From Actinorhabdospora filicis (GTDB lineage: Bacteria > Actinomycetota > Actinomycetes > Mycobacteriales > Micromonosporaceae), in contig NZ_BSTX01000001.1 of assembly GCF_030269765.1 (NCBI RefSeq), positions 1,495,370 to 1,559,369 on the forward strand: DNA of 64,000 nt, in the 5' to 3' direction. Each line of letters begins with the position of its first letter. Position 1 is the stretch's first letter. The position numbers and the translations under genes were made by a program. The notes under the pieces were generated by a model. It worked only from the letters and a program-made list of their open reading frames with translations. It did not search any database and was not told the origin of the DNA. Shown here one piece after another: positions 17,301 to 25,536 of this stretch.

Positions 17301-17893
17301 TTCTTCTTGACGCTGAGCGAGGGTTTCTGCTCAAGCTGGGACAGGCCGTGCCACGCGAGGTTCACGAGGTGGGCGGCCACCACTTCCTTCTTGGGTTTGC
17401 GCGCGTCGAGCCACCAGCGGCCGGTCAGCGCGACCATGCCGACCAGGGACTGCGCGTAGAGCTCGGCGAGTTTGGTGTCATAGCCGCGGGCCTTGAACTC
17501 GCGGTTGAGGATGTGCTCGGCCTGGTGGGCGACCTCGTTGAGGACGCTGGAGAAGTTGCCCTCGGCGCCGACGGGTGAGTCGCGGACCAGGACGCGGAAC
17601 CCGTCGGTGTCCTCTTCGATGTAGTCGAGCAGGGCCAGCGCGGCCTGTTCGACGAGGACCCGCGGGTGGCCACCGGTGAGGGCCCGGGTGATGCGGTCGA
17701 GCAGGGCGGTGACCTCGCGGTCGACGACGACGGCGTAGAGGCCCTCCTTGCCGCCGAAGTGCTCGTAGACCACGGGTTTGGAGACCTTGGCGCGGGCGGC
17801 GATCTCTTCCACGCTGGTGCCGTCGTAACCGCGTTCGGCGAATGCCTTGCGGGCGACGGCGATGAGCTGCTCGCGGCGCTTGGGCGCCGACAT
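17297..17893 (-). CDS. TetR-family regulator, probable regulator of the adjacent acyl desaturase
   Basis: 198 aa from ATG 17893. The N-terminal HTH is clear: RREQLIAVARKAFAERGYDG, then TSVEEIAARAKVSKPVVYEH and FGGKEGLYAVVVDRE. The C-terminal ligand domain has no recognised effector. An alternative GTG at 17947 would add 18 poorly structured residues and give a GTGA overlap with the desaturase stop. I prefer ATG because an 11-bp hairpin (17899-17924) fills the extension. The gene is downstream of the desaturase on the same strand, and a 33-bp palindrome upstream of the desaturase is the natural operator candidate. Confidence 0.9.
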   Translation of the reverse strand: MSAPKRREQLIAVARKAFAERGYDGTSVEEIAARAKVSKPVVYEHFGGKEGLYAVVVDREVTALLDRITRALTGGHPRVLVEQAALALLDYIEEDTDGFRVLVRDSPVGAEGNFSSVLNEVAHQAEHILNREFKARGYDTKLAELYAQSLVGMVALTGRWWLDARKPKKEVVAAHLVNLAWHGLSQLEQKPSLSVKKN

Positions 17894-17898
17894 GCGAA

Positions 17899-17924
17899 CC
17901 CGGCCCGATGTCGATCGGGCCGGG
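17899..17924. promoter_or_regulatory. Perfect inverted repeat just upstream of the tetR start
   Basis: CCCGGCCCGAT - GTCG - ATCGGGCCGGG, 11-bp arms with a 4-nt loop, between the desaturase stop and the TetR ATG. In RNA it would form a strong hairpin and could reduce read-through or translation of tetR; alternatively it is a protein-binding site. Confidence 0.5.
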
Positions 17925-17943
17925 CCGGTGTCTCTGGCTTCGG

Positions 17944-18954
17944 TCACACTCTGGCTTTCTTGGCTTCGGCCTTCTTCTGCCGCTGCTGCTCCTGGAGCTT
18001 TTCGAGGCGTTCCTGCTTGGGCCAGCGAACGTTGGTGACCCAGCCCATCTTCTCGAAGAACCAGATGATGCGGGCCGACGGGTCGATCTGGCCGCGGAGC
18101 GCGCCGTGGCGGGCCGAGGTCGGGTCGGCGTGGTGCAGGTTGTGCCAGTTCTCGCCCATGGAGATGATGGCCAGGGGCCAGAAGTTGGTGGCCTGGTCGC
18201 CGTCGCGGGTGCTGAAGGGCCGCTCGCCCCAGACGTGGCAGACGGAGTTGATGGACCAGGTCACGTGGTGCAGCAGGCCGATGCGGATGAGCGTGGCCCA
18301 GAAGAAGGCGGTCACGGCACCCTGCCAGGACAAGGTCAGCAGACCACCGGCGACGGCCGGAGCGGCGGCGGTGATGACGGTGAGCCACGGGAAGAGGGCG
18401 TCGACGCGGCGGATGTCCTTGTCGGCGAGCAGGTCCGGGGTGAAGCGTTCCTGGTTGGAGAGCTCGCGGGAGAACATCCAGCCGATGTGGGCGTGCCACA
18501 TGCCCTTGGCGAGGGCGCCGAAGGTGGTGCCGTAGCGCCAGGGCGAGTGGGGGTCGCCTTCGACGTCGCTGAACATGTGGTGGCGGCGGTGGTCGGCGAC
18601 CCACTGGATCACGGAGCCTTCGACGGCCATGGATCCGGAGACGGCGAGGGTGACGCGGAGCCAGCGCTTGGCCTTGAATCCGCCGTGGGTGAAGTAGCGG
18701 TGGAATCCGATGGTGACGCCGAAGCCGCTGATGCAGTACATGACGAAGGCGATGGCGATGTCGATCCACGACAGGCCCCAGCCCCACGCGAAGGGCACGG
18801 CGGCCACGAGCGCGATGAACGGGAGGACCACGAAGGCCCACAGGCCGATGAGGATGCCCTTGCCCTGTTTTCCTGAGGTGAGCGGTTTGGGAGCCTGGGC
18901 GTTCACCGGCTTGGCGACGCTTCCGGTGGCGGCGTCGAGGGCTGGTGTGGTCAT
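17944..18954 (-). CDS. Membrane fatty-acyl desaturase (acyl-CoA delta-9 type)
   Basis: Di-iron membrane enzyme that inserts a double bond into saturated acyl chains, adjusting membrane fluidity. 336 aa. The three histidine boxes are present: HRYFTH, HRRHH and HNLHH (in GENWHNLHHADP). Membrane helices lie at about 35-75 and 175-220, and the tail is highly charged (RLEKLQEQQRQKKAEAKKA). The gene is followed by tetR and preceded by a long palindrome, an arrangement known for TetR-controlled desaturases in actinobacteria. The electron donor is not encoded nearby. Confidence 0.95.
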   Translation of the reverse strand: MTTPALDAATGSVAKPVNAQAPKPLTSGKQGKGILIGLWAFVVLPFIALVAAVPFAWGWGLSWIDIAIAFVMYCISGFGVTIGFHRYFTHGGFKAKRWLRVTLAVSGSMAVEGSVIQWVADHRRHHMFSDVEGDPHSPWRYGTTFGALAKGMWHAHIGWMFSRELSNQERFTPDLLADKDIRRVDALFPWLTVITAAAPAVAGGLLTLSWQGAVTAFFWATLIRIGLLHHVTWSINSVCHVWGERPFSTRDGDQATNFWPLAIISMGENWHNLHHADPTSARHGALRGQIDPSARIIWFFEKMGWVTNVRWPKQERLEKLQEQQRQKKAEAKKARV

Positions 18955-18984
18955 GGATCCTCGCAGGTGTAAGCGGATGCGTTT

Positions 18985-19017
18985 ACCTACGAAACCGTAG
19001 CCTACGGAAGCGTAGGT
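18985..19017. promoter_or_regulatory. 33-bp two-part palindrome upstream of the desaturase (TetR operator candidate)
   Basis: Centred on 19001. Outer arms ACCTACG / CGTAGGT and inner arms CCGTAG / CTACGG pair perfectly; only the three-base spacers AAA/AAG do not. It lies 31-63 bp upstream of the desaturase ATG, where a repressor would block transcription. The size fits a TetR dimer or pair of dimers. Confidence 0.7.
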
Positions 19018-19114
19018 TTATAGGGGGGCTACGCCCCCTCTTTGCTGCTAGATCCCTGTGAGTTCGCCGGGAAAGTGGCGCCGGTCACGGTTCTGTGGGA
19101 TTATGCGCGGCCTG

Positions 19115-19714
19115 TCAGAGGGCGAGTGCGTGGGTGACCGCTTCGCGTAGTTCGTCGCGTCCGGTGCCGATGTCGACGGTGATGGTGGCGAGTCCGAGTC
19201 GGCGGGTTTCTTCGGTGATGCGTTCGGTGAAGAGGCGGTCGCGTTCGAGGAGGTTGGCGAGGGCGCGCTGGGGGTTGTTGGTGCGTTCGGGGATGGACCA
19301 GAGGGTGCCGCGTTCGGTGAGGGCGGCGTGGCGGAAGGCGGGGGTGGGGAGGAGCCAGACGGCGTGTCCGCCGTCGCGGAGGTGGGGTGCGACGAGGTGT
19401 GGGAGGAGGCGGAAGCCTTCGGCGAGGACGGGTGTGTCGATGGCGCGGAGGTCGTCTTCGATGTGCTGGAAGCCTTCGCCTTGGTACCAGTGGAAGGTGT
19501 CGAGCATGGTGTGGGGGTCGCGGTCGGCCCAGCGTTCGTCCATGGTCATGGCGGTGAAGGCGGCGGTGTGGGGGCCGATGGGGTGGCGGGTGGCGTGGTC
19601 GCGCATGACGGCGTCGGTGTCGTAGCGGGTGAGGCCGTGGGCCTGGGTGAGGGCGCGGGTGATGGTGGTCTTGCCGGCGCCGCTGCCGCCGCCGATCCAG
19701 CGGACGTGCTTCAC
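19115..19714 (-). CDS. P-loop kinase-like protein of the rsmA-ispE operon (function unknown)
   Basis: 199 aa starting at GTG 19714 (GTGA overlap with ispE). The N-terminal Walker A is GGGSGAGKTT (8-17), followed by LTRYDTDAVMRDHATRHP, PVLAEGFRLLPHL and, near the C-terminus, NNPQRALANLLERDRLFTER, which resembles the lid region of small-molecule or nucleoside kinases. I do not recognise a named family; a phosphotransferase with a cytosolic small substrate is the best guess. The coupling to ispE may only reflect operon packing. Confidence 0.75.
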   Translation of the reverse strand: MKHVRWIGGGSGAGKTTITRALTQAHGLTRYDTDAVMRDHATRHPIGPHTAAFTAMTMDERWADRDPHTMLDTFHWYQGEGFQHIEDDLRAIDTPVLAEGFRLLPHLVAPHLRDGGHAVWLLPTPAFRHAALTERGTLWSIPERTNNPQRALANLLERDRLFTERITEETRRLGLATITVDIGTGRDELREAVTHALAL

Positions 19715-20604
19715 GTGAGGTCGGCTCCGGCGGGTCCGCTGCCGGTGTGGACGGCGCGGGCGGTGCCGCTGGCGCGGAGGCGTTCGGCGAGGGTGGTGGC
19801 GTGTTCTTCGGTGCGGGCGAGGAAGACGCAGGTGGGGCCGGAGCCGGAGACGAGGGCGGCGAGGGCTCCGTGGGCGAGTCCGGCTTCGAGGGTGTCGGTG
19901 AGCTGGGGGCGCAAGGAGAGTGCGGCGTGTTGCATGTCGTTGTGGAGGTGGCGGGCGATGGCGTCGGTGTCGTTGACGCGGAGCGCGGCCAGGAGGGGGG
20001 CGGGGTCGTCGTGGTAGTGGCCGTGTCCGGCGGCGCGGAGGCGGTCGACTTCGCGGTAGACGACTGGGGTGGAGAGTTCGGTGTCGGCGATGGCGATGAC
20101 CCAGTGGCGGCGTCCGGTGGTGAGGACGGGGGTGAGTTGTTCGCCGCGTCCGGTGCCGAGGGCGGTGCCGCCGTGGAGGCAGAAGGGGACGTCGCTGCCG
20201 AGGGCGGCGGCGAGTTTGTCGAGTTCGCCGGTGGTCAGGCCGGTGTTCCAGAGGCGGTTGCAGGCGATGAGGGCGGCGGCGGCGTCGGTGCTGCCGCCGG
20301 CGAGGCCGCCGGCGACGGGGATGCGTTTGGTGAGGGTGAGGCGGGCGCCGGCGCGGGTGCCGGTGTAGGCGGCGAGTTCGGTGGCGGCCAGGACGGCGAG
20401 GTTGCGGCGGTCGGTGGGGAGGTCGTGGGCGCCTTCGCCGTGGATGACCAGTGAGATGTCGTCGGCGGGTTCGGCGGTGAGGTCGTCGTGGAGGGCGACG
20501 CTTTCGAAGACGGTGGTGAGGTCGTGGTAGCCGTCTTCGCGGAGGGGACCGACGCCGAGGTGGAGGTTGATCTTGGCGGGGGCGGTGACGTGGACGGCGG
20601 TCAC
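19711..20604 (-). CDS. ispE: 4-diphosphocytidyl-2-C-methyl-D-erythritol kinase
   Basis: GHMP kinase of the methylerythritol phosphate pathway; phosphorylates CDP-ME on the way to isoprenoid precursors. 297 aa. [20 protein letters not shown] (8-27) is the substrate-binding N-terminus; [15 protein letters not shown] (96-110) is the ATP loop; [12 protein letters not shown] is the third GHMP motif. The GTG start shares a GTGA overlap with the rsmA stop; rsmA-ispE adjacency is conserved in actinomycetes. Confidence 0.96.
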   Translation of the reverse strand: MTAVHVTAPAKINLHLGVGPLREDGYHDLTTVFESVALHDDLTAEPADDISLVIHGEGAHDLPTDRRNLAVLAATELAAYTGTRAGARLTLTKRIPVAGGLAGGSTDAAAALIACNRLWNTGLTTGELDKLAAALGSDVPFCLHGGTALGTGRGEQLTPVLTTGRRHWVIAIADTELSTPVVYREVDRLRAAGHGHYHDDPAPLLAALRVNDTDAIARHLHNDMQHAALSLRPQLTDTLEAGLAHGALAALVSGSGPTCVFLARTEEHATTLAERLRASGTARAVHTGSGPAGADLT

Positions 20605-21449
20605 GCGGTCTCCTTGGCGGCGGCGATCTTGGCGAATTCCTCGACGTTGAGGGCTTCTCCGCGGGCCATGGGGGAGATTCCGGCCTTGATGAGGATCTCT
20701 TCGGCCTTGGCGGGTGATCCGGCCCAGGTGGCGAGGGCGCCGCGGAGGGTTTTGCGGCGCTGGGCGAAGGCGGCGTCGATGACTTTGAAGGTGGCGTCGC
20801 GGTCGCCGGCGGGGGGTTCGCGGCGGGTGAAGGCGACGAGGCCGGAGTCGACGTTGGGGATGGGCCAGAAGACGCCGCGGGGTACGGCTCCGGCGCGGCG
20901 GGAGGAGGCGTACCAGGCGAGTTTGACGCTGGGGACGCCGTAGGTTTTGGAGCCGGGTGGGGCGACGAGGCGGTCGGCGACTTCGGACTGCACCATGACC
21001 AGGCCTTTGCGGAGGCTGGGTAGTTCGGCGAGGAGGTGCAGGACGACGGGGACGGCGACGTTGTAGGGGAGGTTGGCCACGAGCGCGGTGGGGGCGGGTT
21101 CGCCGATTTCTTCGCGGGTGACGCGCATGGCGTCGGCGTGGTGGACCTGGAGTTTGGCGGCGTCGGGTCCGGCGTGGACGCGGACGGTCTCGGGGAGGGC
21201 TCCGGCCAGGCGCGGGTCGATTTCCACGGCGTGGAGGTGCGCGGCGGGTGGCAGGAGTGCCAGGGTGAGCGAGCCGAGGCCGGGTCCGACTTCGATGACG
21301 ACGTCCTCGGGGGTCAGCGATGCCGCGCCCGCGATGCGGCGGACGGTGTTGGCGTCGATGACGAAGTTCTGCCCGAGGGTCTTGGTGGGTTTGACGCCGA
21401 GTGCTCCGGCGATGGCTCGGATGGCGGCCGCGCCGAGAAGTTCGCTCAC
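20601..21449 (-). CDS. rsmA: 16S rRNA dimethyladenosine methyltransferase
   Basis: Dimethylates the two adjacent adenosines near the 3' end of 16S rRNA during 30S assembly (KsgA). 282 aa from GTG 21449. Motifs: [19 protein letters not shown] (23-41), [12 protein letters not shown] (51-62, SAM binding) and NLPYN (126-130, catalytic). The C-terminal part contains the basic [13 protein letters not shown] and [12 protein letters not shown]. It heads a three-gene operon with ispE and the P-loop kinase, with 4-nt overlaps. Confidence 0.96.
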   Translation of the reverse strand: MSELLGAAAIRAIAGALGVKPTKTLGQNFVIDANTVRRIAGAASLTPEDVVIEVGPGLGSLTLALLPPAAHLHAVEIDPRLAGALPETVRVHAGPDAAKLQVHHADAMRVTREEIGEPAPTALVANLPYNVAVPVVLHLLAELPSLRKGLVMVQSEVADRLVAPPGSKTYGVPSVKLAWYASSRRAGAVPRGVFWPIPNVDSGLVAFTRREPPAGDRDATFKVIDAAFAQRRKTLRGALATWAGSPAKAEEILIKAGISPMARGEALNVEEFAKIAAAKETA

Positions 21450-21483
21450 CGGCTCGATCTTACGGATCGCCTGGCAGCACCGC

Positions 21484-21903
21484 TCAGGTGAGGTGTTCGG
21501 CGAGGACGGCGCGCTGGGTGACGCGGGCGGCGGTGTGCTTTTCGCGTCCGGCGTCGGTGAGGTTGACGAAGATGGCGCGCCGGTCTTCGTGGCACATGCC
21601 GCGCATGACGAGTCCGTCGCGTTCGAGGCGGGCCACGGCGCGGGAGAGCGCGGACTGGGAGAGGTACATGTCGGCGGCCAGTTCGCTCATGCGGCGGTTG
21701 TTGCCGTGGGCGCCGACGAGGCGGTCTAGGGCCTCGAACTCGCTCATGCCGATGCCGTGGTCGTCCTGGAGGGCGCGTTCGAGCTGGCAGGAGATGTCGG
21801 AGTAGCAGCGCAGCATGTCGCGCCACCGTTCCACGATCGGATCGGAGTCGAGCGCGACCTGGGGTTTCGCACCCCCGACCGCGTCGTCGCGTGTCTGGGA
21901 CAT
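21484..21903 (-). CDS. MarR-family transcriptional regulator
   Basis: 139 aa. Winged-helix core with [39 protein letters not shown] (recognition helix) and [20 protein letters not shown] (wing). It is divergent from an MFS drug transporter. Two identical 12-bp boxes lie in the 85 bp between the starts, so it probably represses both and is released by the transporter's substrate. Ligand not readable; Cys residues are few, so oxidant sensing is not indicated. Confidence 0.93.
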   Translation of the reverse strand: MSQTRDDAVGGAKPQVALDSDPIVERWRDMLRCYSDISCQLERALQDDHGIGMSEFEALDRLVGAHGNNRRMSELAADMYLSQSALSRAVARLERDGLVMRGMCHEDRRAIFVNLTDAGREKHTAARVTQRAVLAEHLT

Positions 21904-21924
21904 GGCGGCATCCTATCATGCCCA

Positions 21925-21967
21925 TGCATCTGATGCAAACGCATTACTCGCTTGTGCATCTGATGCG
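21925..21967. promoter_or_regulatory. Twin MarR-type operator boxes
   Basis: Box 1 TGCATCTGATGCA (21925-21937) is a perfect palindrome around a central T. Box 2 TGCATCTGATGCG (21955-21967) has 12 of 13 identical positions. They start exactly 30 bp apart, about three helical turns, so two dimers could bind the same face. They lie between the divergent starts of marR (21903) and the MFS gene (21989). Confidence 0.8.
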
Positions 21968-21988
21968 TGTGCATGTACGGTCCTCGAC

Positions 21989-23458
21989 GTGACCGCAACG
22001 ATCGCCCCCAAAACCGGTACCCCCCTCCCCGCCGAAGGCGCCGATACCCCGCCAGGCATCCCCGATCGCTGGCCGGCGCGGCTGTGGCTGATGCTGATCA
22101 CCTTGTGCGTCGTGCTGTTCCTGGACGGCCTCGACGGCTCCATGGTCGGTGTCGCCCTCCCGTCGATCGGCGCCGAACTCGGCATGACCACCTCGTCGCT
22201 TCAGTGGATCGTGTCCGGCTTCGTCCTCGGCTACGGCGGCCTGCTCCTCCTCGGCGGCCGCACCGCCGACCTCATCGGGCGCCGCAAGGTCTTCATCATC
22301 GCCCTCGCCGTCTTCGCCGTCGCCTCACTGCTGGGCGGCCTCGTCGACTCCGGCCCCCTCCTGATCGCCACCCGCTTCATCAAGGGCGTGTCGGCCGCGT
22401 TCACCGCCCCCACCGGCCTGTCGATCATCACCACCACGTTCCCCGAAGGCAAAGCCCGCAACCGCGCCCTGTCCCTCTATACGGTCTTCGGCGCCAGCGG
22501 CTACTCCTTCGGCCTCATCGTCGGCGGCCTCCTCACCGACGTCGGCTGGCGCTGGACCTTCCTCCTGCCCGTCCCCGTCGCCCTCCTCACCCTCGTCGGC
22601 GCCGTCCTGCTGATCCCCAAGGACAAGCCCGCCGCCGAAGGCGGCCACGACATCCTCGGCGCCCTCTTCTCCACCCTCGGCATGCTGCTACTGGTCTACA
22701 CAGTGGTGACGGCCCCCGAAGTCGGCTGGGGCTCGCCCCGCACCATCGGCTCCTTCGCCGGAGTCGCGGCCCTCTTCACCGCCTTCGTGATCACCGAGCT
22801 GAAGGTCAAACACCCCCTCATCAGGCTCTCCATCCTGAAAAAGGGCAGCCTCCTGCGCGCCAACTTCGCCTTCATCGCGCTCATGGGCTCCTACATGACC
22901 TTCCAGTTCATGGTCTCCCTCTACCTCCAGGACTCACTCCACTGGTCCAGCCTCGAACTGGCCCTCTCCCTCTTCCCCGCCGGACTCCTCGTCGCCGTGA
23001 GCGCCCCCTTCGCCGGAAACCTCATCGACCGCTTCGGCACCCCCAAACTCGTCATCGGCGGCCTCCTCGCCCTGACCATCGGCTACGTCCTGTTCCTGCG
23101 ACTGGACACCAACCCCTCCTACTTCGCCTTCATCCTCCCCTCGGTCCTCCTCCTCGGCGTCGGCTTCGCCCTCGGCTTCCCCGCCATCAACGTCCAGGCC
23201 ACCAACGGAATCCACGATGACGAACAAGGCCTAGCCGCCGGCCTCGTCCAAACCGCAGGCCAAGTCGGCATCGCACTGATCCTCGCGATCAACACCGCGA
23301 TCATCGCCACCGACATCGAGCACCCCACCCCAGAACAGACCCTGGACGCCTTCAAGCCGGGCCTCTACTTCGTCACGGCGGTGGCCCTCGTCGGCCTCCT
23401 GATCACCCTCACCGGACTGGTGAAGCGCAAGCACGGCAGGCACGAGGCACGGAGCTAG
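21989..23458 (+). CDS. MFS multidrug exporter, DHA2 (14-helix) family
   Basis: Proton-driven exporter in the cytoplasmic membrane. 489 aa from GTG 21989. The first helix is followed by LDGLDGSMVGVALPSIGAEL, close to the DHA2 motif D1 (LD-x-TVVNVALP), then LQWIVSGFVLGYGGLLLLGG and GRTADLIGRRKVF (motif A). FGASGYSFGLIVGGLLTDVG matches motif C of drug antiporters. About 14 hydrophobic segments; tail GLVKRKHGRHEARS. Control by the divergent MarR is likely. Substrate unknown. Confidence 0.94.
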   Translation: MTATIAPKTGTPLPAEGADTPPGIPDRWPARLWLMLITLCVVLFLDGLDGSMVGVALPSIGAELGMTTSSLQWIVSGFVLGYGGLLLLGGRTADLIGRRKVFIIALAVFAVASLLGGLVDSGPLLIATRFIKGVSAAFTAPTGLSIITTTFPEGKARNRALSLYTVFGASGYSFGLIVGGLLTDVGWRWTFLLPVPVALLTLVGAVLLIPKDKPAAEGGHDILGALFSTLGMLLLVYTVVTAPEVGWGSPRTIGSFAGVAALFTAFVITELKVKHPLIRLSILKKGSLLRANFAFIALMGSYMTFQFMVSLYLQDSLHWSSLELALSLFPAGLLVAVSAPFAGNLIDRFGTPKLVIGGLLALTIGYVLFLRLDTNPSYFAFILPSVLLLGVGFALGFPAINVQATNGIHDDEQGLAAGLVQTAGQVGIALILAINTAIIATDIEHPTPEQTLDAFKPGLYFVTAVALVGLLITLTGLVKRKHGRHEARS

Positions 23459-23478
23459 ACGAAGGACGGTTCGCACAG

Positions 23479-23509
23479 AAGAGGCCCGCGCGAAAGGCGC
23501 GGGCCTCTT
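23479..23509 (+). terminator. Intrinsic terminator of the MFS gene
   Basis: A 13-bp perfect stem AAGAGGCCCGCGC / GCGCGGGCCTCTT with loop GAAAG, ending in TTT, 20 bp after the MFS stop. Confidence 0.85.
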
Positions 23510-23705
23510 TGCGTGCCGGACAGGGAGAGGTGGAGAGAGAAGGGGAAGGGGAGAAGAAGGGGCGAGCGCAAGATGGGCGGGAGCGCAAGATGGGCGGGAG
23601 CGCAAGACGGTGCGAGGTGAGTGGGGTGGGTGGCGGCCGTGGCAGCGGAAGGTGCCCCACGGAAGCCGGCGCGATAGCGCAGATGCCGGCTTCGGGTGGT
23701 GGGGT

Positions 23706-23822
23706 CCTTCGTCGGTCGGCCGTAAAGGAATTGGTAACGAGGGTTCTGGGGGTGTCAAGCCGCGTTCTTTGGCTTGACACCCCCAGGTTCGTCGTTATGG
23801 TGCCGGGGCCGACCGACGAAGG
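23706..23822. repeat. Dispersed palindromic repeat, copy 2 (nested)
   Basis: Inner arms CTGGGGGTGTCAAGCC (23746-23761) and GGCTTGACACCCCCAG (23771-23786) pair perfectly over 16 bp around a 9-nt loop. A second perfect 16-bp pair, CCTTCGTCGGTCGGCC (23706-23721) and GGCCGACCGACGAAGG (23807-23822), encloses it. Copy 1 keeps a TCGGTCGGCC remnant of the outer left arm at about 4629. Copy 3 is nearly identical in the inner part but in reverse orientation. Confidence 0.88.
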
Positions 23823-24120
23823 GCACCACCGCACGCAAAGACCAACCCCAAACAAGCCCGACCCGGGTTGAAGCCCGTGGACAACGGCCCGCAACCCAAG
23901 GCGAAGCCCCCTTCCGAGAGAGGCCCAGGTCCAGGACAGCGTCCTGGTCGGGGACGAGGGCTGAAAGCCCAGGCCAGACGGCGACCGTGTCATAGCGCCG
24001 ATGCAGGGACTAGAGGACGGAAGATCCGTGGGGGCGGGACGAGAAACCAGACGGCCCGAGCCCGGGGTGGGGGCTGGGGTGACGGGGGATGCCGGGCGAA
24101 GGGTGGTAGCGAAACTGGCT

Positions 24121-24210
24121 GGGACTGGGACTGGGACTGGGACTGGGACTGGGACTGGGACTGGGACTGGGACTGGGACTGGGACTGGGACTGGGACTGG
24201 GACTGGGACT
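24121..24210. repeat. GGGACT hexanucleotide tandem array, 15 perfect units
   Basis: 90 bp of exact GGGACT, followed by degenerate units (GGCGCT, GAGGCT, GGGACT). Runs of three G separated by three bases match the classical G-quadruplex pattern. The array lies 47 bp beyond the stop of the minus-strand gene at 24258, the same placement as the GGGGCT array beyond cysN. Unit number should vary between strains. Confidence 0.92.
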
Positions 24211-24257
24211 GGCGCTGAGGCTGGGACTAAGGCAGGGCCTAAAGCAGGACCCACCCC

Positions 24258-25463
24258 TCAAGACCGATAAGCCACCTCCACCTCCCGCCCCTCCTCCACC
24301 TCATCCCCCGGCGCCCAAACCTCATAAACCCCCCGCTCCACACACTCCGCCCCCGTCACCACCAGCACCTGCTCCCCCGGCACGACCAACCTCAACCGCA
24401 CCCACTCCTCCCGCTCCCCCGCCACCGAAACCGGCACCCCCCGCCAAGCCGCATACCGCACCAGCCTCTTCACCGAAGTCACCGGAAACCGAGCCGCCTG
24501 AGACCGCGCCGCGATCCGGAACCCGTGCGGCGGATCCGCCACCGCCGGGTGCCGCCGCCCCCGGTACTCCCCCGACAACCCGACGTGCCCCGATGCCGGC
24601 ACCGGAAACCACTCCTGGTGCGGGTCGACTCCCGGAAGCTCCGCCTGCAACCGCCGCCACTGCGTCCCCGCCATCCGGGTCCACGCACCCTGCTCGGTGA
24701 CGTACTGGAACATCGTCACCTCGGTCCCGTCGGCCGTGTAGGCGAGGATCTCCGCCCGCGTGGGCAGGGGCAGGTCGGCGAAGTCGGCGGTGACGAATTC
24801 CGGCAGCAGGTACTGGTTCGAGGGCAGGAATCCCGTGCCGAGCACCGGTCCGCCCCGCCGTGCGCTGCCGGGGATGCGGGCCATCCCGGCCCAGGGCTCA
24901 CCGGCGGGGACGACGTAGTCCACGGGGTCGCTGGCGCGCCAGCGCAGCGCGAAGGCCGCGTAGTCGTCGGCGGGCATCGGGTCGCCGGCCAGGACGCGGC
25001 GCTGCATGGGGGTGCGCAGGTGGGCGACGTCGTGTTCGCGGAAGCAGAAGCCCGACACGACCGCGGGGCCGCCGAGGAGGCGCACGACCTGGCGCACCGA
25101 GAGGGGTTTGACCATCTTGGTGCCGCAGCGGACGCTCGCCGAGGCGCGCACCGAGCGCAGGAGCGCGCGGGTGGCCTCGTCGCCGTAGGGCGACTGGGAC
25201 TGTTCGTGGATGCGGCGCCAGGTGACCCCGGCGGCCAGCGGCGCCGACAGCAGCGACTCGGCGCAGGCGTTGATCGCCGACTCGCCGCCGACCTCGCTGA
25301 CGTGCACGAACCGGCGGTAGGGCCAGCGGGCCTCGGGACGCGGGTTGGGGAGGAAACCGGGGTCGGGGTCGGCGGCGAAGATCTCGTAAGCGGCACCGCC
25401 CGCGATCATCTCGGCCGCGTAGCGCACACCACGGTACTCGACTGTGGGGGCCTGTGTACTCAC
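24258..25463 (-). CDS. Hypothetical protein, 401 aa
   Basis: I do not recognise a family. The product is soluble-looking with no signal peptide or membrane helix. It starts VSTQAPTVEYRGVRYAAEM (GTG). Features include EARWPYRRFVHVSEVGGESA, VVSGFCFREHDVAHLRTPMQ, FLPSNQYLLPEFVTADFADL and repeated short Val/Arg-rich strands near the end. GC-rich coding bias and codon use are as in its neighbours, so the gene looks genuine. It is monocistronic, diverges from tatD across 73 bp with a palindrome, and is followed by the GGGACT array. Confidence 0.75.
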   Translation of the reverse strand: MSTQAPTVEYRGVRYAAEMIAGGAAYEIFAADPDPGFLPNPRPEARWPYRRFVHVSEVGGESAINACAESLLSAPLAAGVTWRRIHEQSQSPYGDEATRALLRSVRASASVRCGTKMVKPLSVRQVVRLLGGPAVVSGFCFREHDVAHLRTPMQRRVLAGDPMPADDYAAFALRWRASDPVDYVVPAGEPWAGMARIPGSARRGGPVLGTGFLPSNQYLLPEFVTADFADLPLPTRAEILAYTADGTEVTMFQYVTEQGAWTRMAGTQWRRLQAELPGVDPHQEWFPVPASGHVGLSGEYRGRRHPAVADPPHGFRIAARSQAARFPVTSVKRLVRYAAWRGVPVSVAGEREEWVRLRLVVPGEQVLVVTGAECVERGVYEVWAPGDEVEEGREVEVAYRS

Positions 25464-25481
25464 AGAGACTGACGCTATGTG

Positions 25482-25507
25482 ACCGGAATGAATATCCGGT
25501 TAACCGG
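25482..25507. promoter_or_regulatory. Overlapping palindromes between divergent hypothetical gene and tatD
   Basis: ACCGGA - 7 nt - TCCGGT (25482-25500) overlaps the perfect 12-bp palindrome CCGGTTAACCGG (25496-25507). The 73-bp gap carries both promoters, so this is a candidate operator; no regulator gene is adjacent. Confidence 0.4.
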
Positions 25508-25536
25508 CAGGGAGGGACCGTGCCATCCTTGAGGCG

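Larger units (their letters stand above)
23511..24257. other. Gene-free spacer with the second composite repeat element
   Basis: Between the MFS terminator and the converging hypothetical gene. It contains three close repeats of GGGAGCGCAAGATGGGC-like sequence at about 23563-23607, the nested palindrome (23706-23822), a GAGAGAGGCCCAGGTCCAG block with a CCAGGAC-AGC-GTCCTGG hairpin, GGGCTGAAAGCCC, the 20-nt sequence at 23983-24002 identical to 4821-4840, GGTGGTAGCGAAACTGGCT, and a GGGACT array. Open frames here (Asp-Trp, Gly-Thr or Ser-Pro runs) come from the array. I see no real gene. Confidence 0.8.

Noticed and set aside
24001..24270. Open frames giving Asp-Trp, Gly-Thr or Ser-Pro runs
   Set aside because: They exist only because a 6-bp array keeps three frames open on each strand; there is no start context or conserved flank.
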